Assembly (NCBI GenBank): GCA_001557505.1
Contig: LSAX01000002.1
Location: 868,001-932,000, forward strand
DNA length: 64,000 nt
Direction of reading: 5' to 3'
Source: Reticulascus tulasneorum
Lineage: Eukaryota; Ascomycota; Sordariomycetes; Glomerellales; Reticulascaceae
Position numbers and translations under genes: made by a program. Below the pieces are notes generated by a model. The model had not been told where the DNA came from and did no database searches. It saw only the letters and a program-made list of their open reading frames with translations. Below are positions 11,712 to 23,700 of the stretch, in pieces (position 1 is the stretch's first letter; each line of letters opens with the position of its first letter).

Positions 11712-13751
11712 TTATGGCAAAAGCTTCTCTAATGCATCCTCTTTCGTCCTCGGCCTATATGTTTCAAGCGCAACTGGAATGTTTCCCGAGTATCCCACAT
11801 CCCCTTGAGCAGACTCCAGCTTCTTCGTGATCTTACCAACCATCTTCGCGATCCAGCGGTCTCTCACAACGCTTCCCACAACAGCCTTCTTCATCCCGTC
11901 TTTCATGTTACGGTTGATTGATTTGGAGAGAGAAACGATCCCATGAATATCATCATCTAATGCATCGGATTCCTTAGTCATCTCAACAATCTTAGAAGCT
12001 TTTGCTAGCGCTGAGATGAATTCAAGCAGCTCTTGGTCGAAACAAGCGGGTAGATGTGCATGCACACTAATCTTCACATTTGTTTCATCTTTCTTTGCCT
12101 GGGCGAGATCTTTCTGTGCTTTCAGCGTCTCTGGCTGACTGTCGATTCCTTCATTGAATTTTGTTGAATCTTCTCGGACGTCTTGCGTCGGGACTGGTGG
12201 CAGAAGATGTTCGTGATGTGGAAGTAGGAATGTTGGGACGACAAACCTTGCGTCAGCTCCACCAATGCGAACAACTTGCTTCAGATCTACCTGCTTTGGA
12301 AGTGATCGATAAGCAATCACATCGTCGAAACCGAGCGTGCAAGTGATGTCGTACGAAGGGATGATTGGGACTTGAGCAAGGCCGGTGATGCCCGGCAGTT
12401 CAAGAGCGAAGTTTGCGTTTGCAAGCCAAGCTGAAACTTTCTGCTCGAGGACTCTGATATCAGAATCCTCTTGGCCATAATGCTGAAAAACCTTGTCGGC
12501 TAGCATATTCTCCAGCCATTTGCCTGAAGCGGTTGCCGTGATAGACGAGATCTTAATGGGATGGAAGTAACTGAGCGGGTTTAACATGAGCCTGTACAGC
12601 ATCGGGAGGCGGTGTACAAAGGCTCGGAGTCGGGGATGCATAAGATTTTGTAGCGTTGTAACCTTTATGGAGCGCTTTGGGGGGTGGGGAACCGATGGTT
12701 TCGAATGTAGGTTTGAGCAGATCGCGGCGCGCATTGAGTTCAAGTCAGCAGCGTCGAAATCTCTGTCTTGTTCGTCATTTCTTACATGATCCCGTACATA
12801 CATGCGGCATTGATGAACGGTGCTGGATACTTCGAGATTTTCCAGAGTTTCGGCGTAGCGTCGGCGGGCATCCCCGGTGTCGAGCTTAATCTTCATGGCG
12901 GACTGGAGAGCATCCTTGGCAGACGAATCTTTTGGTGCGCTCCCATCGGTCATGACGTTCCTCATCTTTTCCTGCCCGACTTTGCCACCTTCGAAACGTC
13001 TTCTGGACTGCTCATCTCGAGATGCAGCTTTCAAGAGTGGCGTATTGGTAATGAAGACTGCATCTCCATCGTCGTCTTTAGTCTTCTCGTCCAGCTCTCC
13101 AAACGTCATTTCGTACTGTCCGCCTTTAAGGTTTGCGAAGCAGTCTCCAATTTCGATATTTCGAAACAGCGAGATAGTCACCTTTTCGGTCTGAATAGCG
13201 ACTTCCATATCATCGGACAGCTTGATGCCCACCTCGACGCCATGCGCAATGATGCTGAGTGTTGAAAGCGAGAATGTAACGCCACGGATAACCATAAGTC
13301 CGTCCACTTCTGTGTCTATCTCCAAGGCGGGAAGGTCAAAGAAGGCGATCTTGTCCTCAATGAAGTGAAGCTGCCTCAAAACCAGACGAAGATACTTCCG
13401 AGCAAATCTCCCCACGATGCTAAACTGAAAGAGGCATGTGAGGAGGATGGCCGGATAGCACACTGCGATAAATGCCCCATAAAGTAGCCATGATGTTGCA
13501 GATACAGCATAGATGAGATTCAATGCCGCCAAGAGTGACCACAAATTGAGGAAGGGCAAGATGCGATAGCCATTTGATACTCCGAGCAAAAGGAAGAACT
13601 GTAGGACCGGGGCGCCCGAGATCAACCATCGACGGGGCCAAGTAAATTGGACGGCCAGCAGAATTGTGGCGATGGCATACAGCGAAGGTGTCGAATAGCT
13701 CCCTCCAGCTGTCTGCGCTGCGCGCCTGGCTGTTAACGTGGATGATACCAT
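11712..13751 (-). CDS. conserved fungal membrane protein of unknown function
   Basis: A single exon with 679 aa from the ATG at 13751, which has a purine at -3. The frame is open further upstream but has no earlier ATG. The N-terminal ~110 residues hold several strongly hydrophobic segments (YAIATILLAVQF, VLQFFLLLG, LWSLLAALNLIYA, LYGAFIAVCYPAILL), giving about four membrane helices. The remaining ~560 residues are soluble. They contain short alternating hydrophobic/polar segments with repeated phrases such as GLMVIRGVTFS, EVGIKLSDDMEVAIQTEKV and IEIGDCFANLKGG. I do not recognise a named domain. The beta-rich look after membrane helices recalls lipid-transfer or Mdm31-type proteins, but this is only an impression. 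The tail is charged and Lys-rich. The gene appears intact and is likely conserved across Pezizomycotina. Confidence 0.72.
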   Translation of the reverse strand: MVSSTLTARRAAQTAGGSYSTPSLYAIATILLAVQFTWPRRWLISGAPVLQFFLLLGVSNGYRILPFLNLWSLLAALNLIYAVSATSWLLYGAFIAVCYPAILLTCLFQFSIVGRFARKYLRLVLRQLHFIEDKIAFFDLPALEIDTEVDGLMVIRGVTFSLSTLSIIAHGVEVGIKLSDDMEVAIQTEKVTISLFRNIEIGDCFANLKGGQYEMTFGELDEKTKDDDGDAVFITNTPLLKAASRDEQSRRRFEGGKVGQEKMRNVMTDGSAPKDSSAKDALQSAMKIKLDTGDARRRYAETLENLEVSSTVHQCRMYVRDHVRNDEQDRDFDAADLNSMRAAICSNLHSKPSVPHPPKRSIKVTTLQNLMHPRLRAFVHRLPMLYRLMLNPLSYFHPIKISSITATASGKWLENMLADKVFQHYGQEDSDIRVLEQKVSAWLANANFALELPGITGLAQVPIIPSYDITCTLGFDDVIAYRSLPKQVDLKQVVRIGGADARFVVPTFLLPHHEHLLPPVPTQDVREDSTKFNEGIDSQPETLKAQKDLAQAKKDETNVKISVHAHLPACFDQELLEFISALAKASKIVEMTKESDALDDDIHGIVSLSKSINRNMKDGMKKAVVGSVVRDRWIAKMVGKITKKLESAQGDVGYSGNIPVALETYRPRTKEDALEKLLP

Positions 13752-15365
13752 CTTTAGCGTCGAGAAATTATGGTTCCTGCACGGGCGTTGGGAATGTCTT
13801 CTGTCCAATTGATGAGTTTTGTTGCAATCAACGTCATCGACGTCATTTCAGCTTTTCTGAATTTCCATGTCCCGATTAGGCTAGCTGAGCATGCCCCGCA
13901 GGGCTGCCAACTTCACGGGGGGGGGGGGGTAGTACCCCTTTAGTGTGCGCCGCCGCCACCTTATCAACAAACAGTGGTCGGGTTTCAATGCCAATGCTAC
14001 TATGTAGTCGCTGTTGTGTCGCCTCTAGTCGCCGCTCTTAGTTGCGTGTAAACTCGATGTCTCTAACATGATCAGCGCGACAAAGGACTGTGTGGTAATC
14101 AATACGTAGTCCTATCTAAACCTTGGAGTCTTGAGATTATCGGCGCAGTTGCTAATGCCACACAAGTCATCCACATTTCTCAATCTCGAAACAGCCGTTA
14201 AGTGATGGCTACTTACACATCCTCAAAACAGTGTTTCTTGCAAGTATGAAATGAAGAGAACAAAAGTGATCAGCCAATGCGGCCCACTGATCAGGCCGAC
14301 GGTCATTTCTACAGACGTTATGTTACTTACCTACGGGAAGACACGACACTCTTCAATAGGCCGCCTTCCCGCGAGAATGATTTGGGCTTCGGCAACTCCG
14401 AGATAGCAGTGAAGAATAGTATGGGGGTGCACAGCGGAAGCTGGTATCATTCGCTGTGTTAGAACTGGCCATTGGCTTAAGAGTACTTATGTTGTGCCGA
14501 GCGCGAATGCTTTGGAAACGAGCTAGGACAGTTGCAATCCGACAAGATGGCTGAGAGGGCCGAGCATATTAACCATATAAGCTTTAGAGTTCCAGGATTA
14601 ACGTGACCCAACAAGCACGGGCAGTGCTTGCGATTGTCGCAGGCAACTGGAGGTATAGTTGACAGTGACCTGCCCCGGACTTGTGGCTATTGCCTCGTAT
14701 CCACGTCCTGACATGGAAGTTTACGTACAAGTAGGATATGCCTCTTTGTGACTGCTTTAGGAAATTTACTCGTCAAGTCCATTAAGCGACAGCTTGAGGC
14801 ATATAGCCATAGTTGGAAACAGGTACCCCTTGTAGTGTGATACGAGCAAAGAGGAAGCTGAACTCGCATTGCTGGCATTTGCAAAACGCGGCCAAGAATC
14901 TATGGATGGTACGATTTCGCCATTTCGGGTGCTTGATTTTGCGGATTGTGAGAACAAAAGAAATAACTTGATTGGATCGGCGTCAATTCTCACCACTAGA
15001 ATGGCCAGTCATATTCCAATAGTGTCAAGCCACAACGTTTTTTCCCAAGCTGAGGCCACCATCCCTGTCAGGCACGGTAAGCATCAAACGCGTTTTCTAT
15101 TTGTACTGCATTTTACATCTCCGGTACCAAGTTGATATTCACTGTATCACTGCTGGGCATTTGAACTCGTGGGTTCGACACGAGGGATATGGTTCTGTGG
15201 AGCTAACACTCATTAGTCCAGATCAATAAAGCAAAAGCAATGACGGGGAGAACAGATCACAGGCACAGTGAGCATAAGAATCGGCTCCATCACCAGGGCC
15301 AGTGGTCTCTTCTTCTCGTCTGTTTCTTAGCACAGTCACTTTAACCAACCAGTCAAACATTCAAA
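13752..15365. other. intergenic, divergent promoters, no gene seen
   Basis: About 1.6 kb between the leftward membrane-protein gene and the rightward secreted-protein gene. It carries a 13-base G run (listed separately). Small frames at 14277, 14687-14996 and 14869 show no family features. A short perfect hairpin at about 15166-15182 (stem TCGTG/CACGA) is noted without a function. Confidence 0.45.
13917..13929 (+). repeat. G13 homopolymer
   Basis: Thirteen consecutive G on the plus strand, about 170 bases upstream of the minus-strand membrane-protein start. Such tracts are length-variable in populations and error-prone in sequencing, so the exact count should not be trusted. Confidence 0.9.
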
Positions 15366-16549
15366 ATGAAGTCTTCAAGAACCATCTTCTTTCTGCTCCC
15401 ATCCCTCGCCTTTGCCAAGTTCCGGCGAGCAGAGTGCAAGCTAAACAACTGCGCTAGAGCCGTAACTGGCACCCGCAGAGGCGATACGCATGTCACTATC
15501 GCGAGTTCTGATTGCTTGTCCTATCTGGCGACAACAGTCACGGTGACTCCGGCTACTCTGTAAGTCCAAGCCCAAGCACAATCTTGTCTAAGACGGAGAC
15601 CTGGCATTTGTGCGTTGCACTGTCTCTGCGGATCGATTATCAAATGCATGACTCTGGGCGAGGAACTTGACCATGATTCAAGATCGACACATGCGTATCA
15701 CCAATCTTTGGATTGGCAGCTAACAAAGCTTCGCACAGGACCGGTGTAATCACAGCTACAACTGAAGCAACGATTACCCAAACAGCAACAGAAACTGTAT
15801 CCACAACGGTCACCGTTGACCCCATTCCTCCTGCCCGGCTAAAAAGAGATGGTGAGGGGACCGTTATTATTGATACTGCTGGCATCCGCGTGGAGGTTGC
15901 CAAAAGGAAACAGGCGGTCGACATTGGGGCTCGTCAAGCTGCAGTCAACAGTATACCTGCGTATGCAACTGCATGTGCCAACTCGGCCCAATATGTCAGC
16001 GCATGCGCTTGTTTGGGGGTAGTACCAACGATCCGAACTGTCACTGCCGCCGTAGGTTTTAACTTAATCTCAAACGACTGCTCATGTGTCTCCTTGCATA
16101 CAATGACTGGATTTTGGCCAAAACATCAGACTCCGCTGGCTACTATAACTACTGCGGCTACAAATATTATCACGGCCAGCATAACCGTTACCGTCACCGA
16201 GACTGCCACAGCGACAACCACACCTGCTGCACCAACTCACCCCTGTGACGCGCCGCCAGTTTTCGAAAGCGCTTATCTACTTCTTGGCAGCCCCGACGCT
16301 CAAATGCTTGCCGAAAACGGAGCAAATATTCACGAATGCTGTTACAGATGTTACGATACATTGACAGGTTGCAACGGCTACGGCTATTACTCTAGTACCT
16401 GCTTCTTTATCTACAACTCAAGCGGTCCACAGGCGCCCCCAGAGTTGATAGAGACGTGCCCATCTGGCATTAAAGACCCGGGTACCCGTCCAATACCTGG
16501 CGATCCTTTGTTGGTCGGGTTTGGCCCTTGTGCGGCATCTTCGATGTGA
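15366..16549 (+). CDS. secreted Thr-rich protein with apple/PAN-like C-terminus
   Basis: Exons 15366-15559 and 15739-16549 are joined by a 179-bp intron (GTAAGT...CACAG) and give 334 aa. The phase is exact, and the Thr/Val-rich sequence runs across the junction (TVTVTPAT...TVTVDPIPP). The N-terminus is a signal peptide ending near FAKFRR. Middle parts contain dibasic sites (KR before DGEGT and in VAKRK) and two Thr-rich stretches that are probably O-glycosylated linkers. A Cys-rich block lies at ACANSAQYVSACACLG. The last ~90 residues (HECCYRCYDTLTGCNGYGYY and a FFIYN strand) look like an apple/PAN-type module, a fold used for protein or carbohydrate binding. It is likely a cell-wall or extracellular adhesive protein. 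It converges with the LysM gene, 271 bases away. Confidence 0.72.
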
Positions 16550-16820
16550 TGTCTAGAATATGGACTTATGTCAAGGAACACTTAGAGATAGATATTGATT
16601 TTGTTTATCCGATAGTTCTATGTTGAAGATTAGGAGCGTAGCTATAGTGCTGAACGGGAGTTAGTGATACTCTCGGAAGCGATACAGGAATCACCTGGCT
16701 TCATAAAACATTTGGAGTCGTGTTGGAGCCAAATAGCTCTCCTAGCTGGTAGCTTGAATTTGCCACTACAAGATTTGCATTTGATTGGAATTGATGACTT
16801 AAACTGTTCCTCTGTCTGAT

Positions 16821-19245
16821 TCATCCACTAACACATAAAACCTGGCCAATGTTTAGATCACAATTGGCGTTCAACGTCGGGTTCAATGCCCTGAACTTTG
16901 CCTCCGTTAACCCATTCGCCTCCCAAATCTTGGCGCACCAATCCCCACTAGCAACAGTATACTTCTTCTTGCACGCGGACGGGGCTTCAACACAGAGTAC
17001 CTGTCCGATATTGAGGTTACAGCCAGAATCAAGTGATGGGTTGAGTGCGCGGAACTGCGCCTCGCTTATGCCGAATTGCTCCCAGATCTTAGCACACCAA
17101 TCGCCGGATGCGACAGTGTAAGTCCGCGCGCAGGCCGCTCCGGTTGGGGTGGATATAGTGGTGCTTGATGTTTTTGTAGGAGTCGCAGAAGGGCTACCAG
17201 CTACGCAGAGCACGTCGCCAATGTTCAGATCGCAGTTTGCATTGATACGCGGGTTCAGGGCCCGGAATTGAGCCTCGCTGAGGCTGAACTGCTCCCAAAT
17301 TTTGGAACACCAGTCACCTGATATGACAGTGTAAGATTTACTGCAAGATACGCCAGCCGATGTTGACGCTGGTGTGGCTACCGAACTTGTTTTAGACGTT
17401 GTTTGGGCTGTTGTGCTTGGCTTTATGCTGGTTGATGTTCCAGATATTGTTCTAGATACTGTGACTGGAACGCTTGCAGTGGTGGCTGATGGTGATGGTC
17501 CGCGTACGCAATATGCCGCGTCGGCAAGGAGATTACTGCAGTCGGCTTTCAGATCAGGGTTCCATGCCATAAGTTCATCCATAGTGACGCCGAGAGTGTG
17601 TTGTAGAAAGACGCAAGTCTCGCCGGAGAGGACGATGTGCCATAGATAGCACTGGTTCGTGGTCCCTGGTGGCGTTGGGCCTGGTGCGGCTGTCGTGCTG
17701 GAAGATGTGGGGGTTTCGCCTTCAGTGGAGTTCCATCCATAGGTCGGGTGTGAGCAGTACCACAAATCAGGGATCAAGTTATAGCAATCTTTGCCAATGG
17801 AAGGGTTGATGAGTAGGAAAAGTTCTGTGGAAACCTTTGCAGCAAGAGAGATGCGATTGCATGTGTCTGCGACTTGCACTTGGTAGTACGCGCCGCAGTT
17901 CTTGGTTGTGCCAAACGGTGTAGATCCGGGTGGAGTTACAGTCTCTTCTGCGTATTCGCCGAGGCTCCACGATGAGTTGGATCCAGGAGATAACATGGGG
18001 GTATAAGTGCCATCCGGAGAAGAAACACAGACGAGTTTCCCGGCGAGAAGGTTGCTGCAATCACTGTTGATAGTGGGGTTATATGCAACAAATTGAGGAA
18101 ACGTAATGTTTTTGCTCTGGCTGATACTCCAGCAGTCCTCATCCGCCGCGGTTGTGTAGGTTTCGCACTTTTTAGGAAGACAGAGTTCAGTGTCGCCCAA
18201 TAGGCCGTTCAGCGCCGAGCAATCGGAAAACAAGTTATTAATCGACGAGATACTGTCTTCTGCAACAGATTCCTTTACAGCAATGGAATGACAAGTGTCA
18301 TTTGACCCATCCTGGGCGGTATACGTATTTCCAGATAAACAGTTGGAATCTGTTGTTCCGTTTGCACCGTTCGGAAAGTAATCTGCTGGGGGGGTCTTGG
18401 GATCGGTCGGGAAGTCGACTTTACACCCTTTCAATTCTGTTAATGATTTCGATCTCACCGATGGGATCCCAACAGACTCACTCGTGAAAACAGCCTGGTA
18501 TGTGCTGACCGAAATTGTGCTGTAACCGAGGAAAATCGACTCTTGCACAGTACGCATGTATGAGAGCTGACAAGAAGAACAGAGTACTGAATCGGGCAAA
18601 TCTAAAAGCTGCGCGTTGCCGTTGGCGGCATATTGTTCTTCCAGCCATTCTGTCAATTCTTGTTAGCGAAATGGACCGCATTATATCAAAGTTCGGCACT
18701 GCATCCAGCGTTGTGGCTGGAGACAACAGGCCAACTCAATTGGAAAATGAGAAGTATACTGACGTGGGCAATATTTTCCACTGCTAGGGTCGGTGGTGCA
18801 TACCTTTCCTAGTAGTCAGCTTCATTGTTCTTGTAGAGTATCCAGATCCTCAGCTCACCAAATTGTAGTAGTCGTATATCAAGTCCCCTCTCCACGCATT
18901 TGGATATGTGTCGAAAGCCCCCACCGCACCGCAAGCTGACTGGACAGTGTTATGGTATGAAATCAGGGAGGAGTTGCACCGTTGATCGCACAGAACAAGA
19001 CCGGTAGCATTCAGCGCCAGGTATGACTGGGTTGCAGCAAGCAGCTGGATCTGAGGATCGCAGCTGATGGTCTGGTTGAGGGCGGTAGCGCAGACATCCG
19101 AAATGGGCTGGGTGTTGCCGAATCCAACTTCGGCATCTATCGCATTTCCGGAGCTGCCATCTTTGCTGGACCAAGGGTACAACACAAGGTCGGCACGTGC
19201 TGTAGCGAAGGCCCAGAAGGACAGGGCAACTGCAAAGGGTAGCAT
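16821..19245 (-). CDS. multi-LysM chitin-binding secreted protein
   Basis: Exons 19245-18859, 18803-18764 and 18658-16821 (introns of 55 and 105 bp) give 754 aa. The 40-base middle exon restores the CTTDPSSGKYCP segment seen in fungal LysM proteins. The ATG at 19245 gives a good signal peptide; the open frame further upstream has no ATG. I count about seven LysM-like modules, each with a C...YTV.SGD.C...NP...CxNL.xG..LCV pattern. The first four are divergent. The last three are nearly identical to one another and separated by Ser/Thr-rich linkers, so they are recent tandem copies. LysM binds chitin oligomers; fungal LysM proteins protect hyphae from chitinases or hide chitin from host receptors, or bind the cell's own wall. 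The gene is divergent from the chitinase at 20768, a pairing known for subgroup-C chitinases (from memory). Confidence 0.9.
16824..17350 (-). repeat. three tandem, near-identical LysM modules
   Basis: Within the LysM gene the last three modules share YTVxSGDWCxKIWE, AxFRALNP and LNIGxVLCV almost unchanged, whereas modules 1-4 are far apart in sequence. This is protein-level and DNA-level duplication with Ser/Thr linkers between the first two. Confidence 0.8.
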
Positions 19246-20767
19246 AGTGACGGACTTGGTCTTGCGTGGAAGAGTTGGCAAGTTCGCTCGACAGGAGCAT
19301 CATAGGCCAATGTAGACGGGGGCCATGTATGATATGTACCGCTCATGGACGACTAACCTAGAAAAGCACATGTGCTTTGTTACAGCTGTAGTTGACGCGA
19401 ATGGTTCCCGAGGCCGGTCGGTCTCTGTCGGCCATGACATGCGCGGATGAATCCATCTCAGCATAATTTATCTCCACAGCATAATCCACTTGGGTCAGCA
19501 CTTGCAAGCAAAAGGGCGACGTTCGGAAGACACCGAGTGCGTTGGGTACGGGATGGCCCAAAAGCTCTCCTCTTCGAGCGGCGCAGTTCAGGAATATTAA
19601 GAATAGCCATCTAACGGGCCGGACTTCTGTCAGCAACCTTTAAAATACGTTACTCCCCGCGGACCCCAACATCAGCGGGACTGTGGGCCTAAGTACAAGC
19701 TCAGTGGCCGTCTCTAGATAATTAGCTAAAGGAACCTTTAGGGGGCTTTGCTAGCCTAACTTACCCGTGCCCCTGCTAGGAGCCTTTAATTCCCGATGGA
19801 GCACGGTAGACCGCGGCGACTGCAGTAGATTCGGCAGCCAGCCAGCAACTTTATATCCTTTTGTGGTATTTGTCAAGGCCCTTCAACTTTTCCAGATGAA
19901 AAAAAGAAAGAAAAAAACACTGTCGCGTGCACACATACTAGATTTGGATATGTCTAGTTGAACCGTGAATTGCCAAATAACATTGGCGATGCGGTCTACA
20001 ATGCTACGGAAGCCCATGGATGGATTCAACATTACTGGGTCTACTCTTTCATACCTCTCAATATAACCAAATACGCTTTAATCCTACACCAAATTTGTTG
20101 ATATGCCTGAGTGGCCGGCAAGACTTTGACCTCTCCTGCGATCTTGCCTTGCAGCGCCTCAAACCTTTACTGCAGCCAACCATAGAACTTGGCAACTGGA
20201 TTAGGATGGTTTGAGTTTTGGCAGAGGATCTACGATCGTACACAGCATTGTACCTAGGGGGGAGCTCGATAAGTAAGCGGGCATTGAGCAAAGTGGGGGT
20301 TCGTCTATCGGCCGGAAAGACGTTGGCCGCTTACTCACCAGGGCTCTCACCAGTGCTCGCGTCGCGTCGCTCTAGGTACATGAATTCACAATTGCATCTT
20401 AACTTTTGCTTGAACAATAGACCTATGACATGCCAGTCTTATCTCAGCGCTAGTCATTAGTCTATTTTGGGGTTTAAGCCTGTAACTTGGGAACAAGACG
20501 AGTTCGGCGACGAACGTAAATCTCTACCAATATGTCGGGCTGGCTGACGAAAGAGGATCCTTCGACCCGCCTTAGACCTGATGTACCGTGCCGATTTTAT
20601 GGTTCTCCGAAGCGCAAGAATACCCCCAGGGAGTTCAGTTACTGGATTGCATATAGTTTACGAAGAGGTGTTCGAAACATAAGACGGCCATGTAGCCCAG
20701 ATAATCCATTTTGCTTGTAGACAACTGGTCTCTAGCTTTCCCCCTCCCCTATCTAATTCCTCTTATC
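19246..20767. promoter_or_regulatory. shared divergent intergenic region of LysM and chitinase genes
   Basis: About 1.5 kb lies between the LysM start (leftward) and the chitinase start (rightward), with no convincing gene inside. It must contain both promoters and is the natural place for common regulation. I could not identify specific binding sites. Confidence 0.5.
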
Positions 20768-23700
20768 ATGTATCTGTCCAGGTCGGCAACGTCCGCTCCC
20801 CAAGGTGGCTTTGCTTTCTGTGGCATTTTCCTTCTCTTTCTCATTTTCTCGTCGCCAGTCTGGGGACAAGCAGGTGACCCCGACTACACCTGTTCCAAAG
20901 ACAAACCGTGCGCCATAGGATGTTGCGGCACATTTGGCATCTGCGGCATGGGTCCGGACTTTTGTAGCCTGGATAACTGCATCAACTCCTGCAATGCCAA
21001 ATCCGAGTGTGATCCAGCTGGTTGGGGCCCGAAGTATGCCGCACAAACCAACTGTCCCCTCAATGTAAATCCAGCCCCCGAGCCCACTTTGTCATCATAA
21101 TATTTCCTTGCTGACTTTACCTCTTTGAAATTCAGGTGTGCTGTTCAAAGTTTGGCTTCTGTGGAACAACACCAGAATTTTGCGGTGACATAAAGATCCC
21201 CAACCCTAGTTGTCCAGGCGGGAGGTCTGCACTGCAAAGGACTATTGGCTACTATGAAGGGTGGGGAGTCGGGCGAGCCTGCGATGCTATGCTGCCGGGT
21301 AAGTACCACACGCACGAAACACTTTCGTATTGTCTAGAATGTATTACTGACTCAACCTTGCCCTGCGACAGAGCAAATTCCCATCCGCGGATACACCCAC
21401 GTTAACTTCGCATTTGCCATGATCGATCCCACCACCTTCAGCATCACTGCAATGAATCCTGGTGATATTGATTTATACACTCGTCTAACCGGACTAAAGA
21501 CATTGTACCCTGGTCTAAAAGTAAGCGGGCTCGCAGCATGGCATATTAAGTTTCTTCACGCCGAGCCCCAGAGCTGATCATTTGACGGTACAGGTTTGGA
21601 TCTCAATCGGAGGCTGGTCAATGAACGATCTAGACCAACCCACGGCAACCACATTCTCTGACTTGGCTGCTTCCGCTGCAAACCAAAAGAAGTTTTTTGC
21701 GTCTCTTATCTCTTTCATGAGTGAATATGGCTTCGACGGCGTGGACATGGACTGGTAAGAATAACAGAAGCCGGGCACCGTTTTGGCAACACACTTGATG
21801 TTAGCAGAAAGACTGAAGTTCTTGTAGGGAATATCCCGTGGCACCCGAACGGGGCGGCCGCCCGGAAGACTATCAAAATTATCCTTCCCTTCTTCGGAAT
21901 ATTCGCAACGCATTCAAATCCGCAGGCAAGAACTGGGGATTAACCCTTACTCTGCCTAGCTCGTTTTGGTATCTACAACATTTCGATATCAAGGCAATCG
22001 AAAAAGAGGTCGACTGGCTTAACATGATGGGTGGGCACCTAGAAATCCGAGCGCTTAGCTACAGAACTAACTTTTTGGTCTAGAGTACGATATTCATGGC
22101 ACTTGGGATGCGACGAGTGTTTGGACTGGGCGTAAGTCATTCGTACCACACGTACCCTTTGGTATTTTTACTATTAGATGCTAATCCTACTTAGCCAATA
22201 TTGCTGCGCATACCAACCTCACAGAAATTGACCAGTCCATGAAGTTACTGTGGCGTAACAACATCGACCCTGCCAAGGTAGTCCTCGGTCTTGGCTTCTA
22301 TGGTCGAAGTTTTAAACTGTCAGATCCATCCTGTAGTACAGCAGGATGTACGTTCAGCGCAGGCGGTGCAGCAGGCCCGTGTACGAACTCCGTCGGAACT
22401 CTTTCCTACGGCGAGATCCAGAGGCTGATTGCCGATGGGGCAAAGCCACAACTTGATTCAGTGGCAGCAGTTCAGACGCTCGTATACAACGGTGACAATT
22501 GGGTATCATACGATGATGCCACTACATTTAAGATGAAGATCGACTACGCCAACAACAACTGCCTCGGCGGCACTATGGTCTGGGCCGCGTCATTGGACGA
22601 TAGTAAAGGCTCTGCTACAAAGGCATTAGGTGGCGAAAGACTCGTCAGTGCTGGTGGTTTCCAAGTCGGCGCCGTCGTTCACGACACCATGGCAAAGTGC
22701 AAGTGGACATCTTGTAGTGAAGAAAGCTCTTTGGAAGCGTGCCCCGCGGGCTTCTCTGCTGCAGCTCGGGTCCTGGATGGGTGTCCTCAGAGCAACATAA
22801 TCACTTCCAACTACCGCACCTACTGCTGCCCATCAGATGATGTGCCGAAATGTACGGTAGAGAAGGTTTCCATCATCCCTGGCAACTGCGTCGCTGGCCA
22901 GTGTCCTTCTGGGTCAACGTACTTAACGTCGACACGCTTCGCCAAGATTGGATTCACGGCGGCGTGTACAATTGGTCATCTTAACGGTAAGTTCATGCCA
23001 GTTGTTATTTACCAAGAACATGACACTTACTGACCGCTTATGTTTCCCATAGTCTGCTGTGAGAACAAGCAGTCAACAACTGCTCTCGCGGTGTTGGGTG
23101 CCTGCAAATGGGTTGGTTGTGCCCAAGGCAAATCCTGTCCTACAGGCTATAAATTCGTGACCCACTCTCTCACAGGACCCGGTGGCCTCACTCCGTGCAG
23201 CTCTGGCATGTTCAACCTGTGCTGTCCTAACGATGGAGCGCTCAATACGGATACTTGCGATTGGTACCAGAACGCCTTCCACGGGACTTGTGCCGTCGGC
23301 TGTCCGGACGACAAAATAATGGTTGCTGTAGACTCTGCCGGCGCGGGCTGCCGGAAGGGCGTAGGATCATTTTGTTGTGATCCACCGGGAAAGGAGATTT
23401 CGAACGGCGACCCGCAAGTTCGGGCGTTCCAGCGACTCGTTCACAACTTCTTGCTTAATGGAGTCTGTTCTGTTAGGAGTAATGGGCCCATCCCGCGACG
23501 AAAGAAGCGACAATCAAATGACTTGATTGTAAACTCAAGAACTATGGCTTTGAATCTATCACCACTTCTTTACGCTTATGAGCTCGACACGTCAGACAAG
23601 AAGTATGTCGTGCCATTCAGAGCCGTCTGGGATGAAGAAGTCAGCACAAACGGCAATGCGTTCCCGTCTTTCGACAGTCTCGGTGATACTTTAGTCAGAC

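Noticed and set aside
15166..15182. GGTTCGA motif resembling a tRNA B box
   Set aside because: The T-stem pairing is out of register and no A box, anticodon arm or acceptor stem can be built around it.
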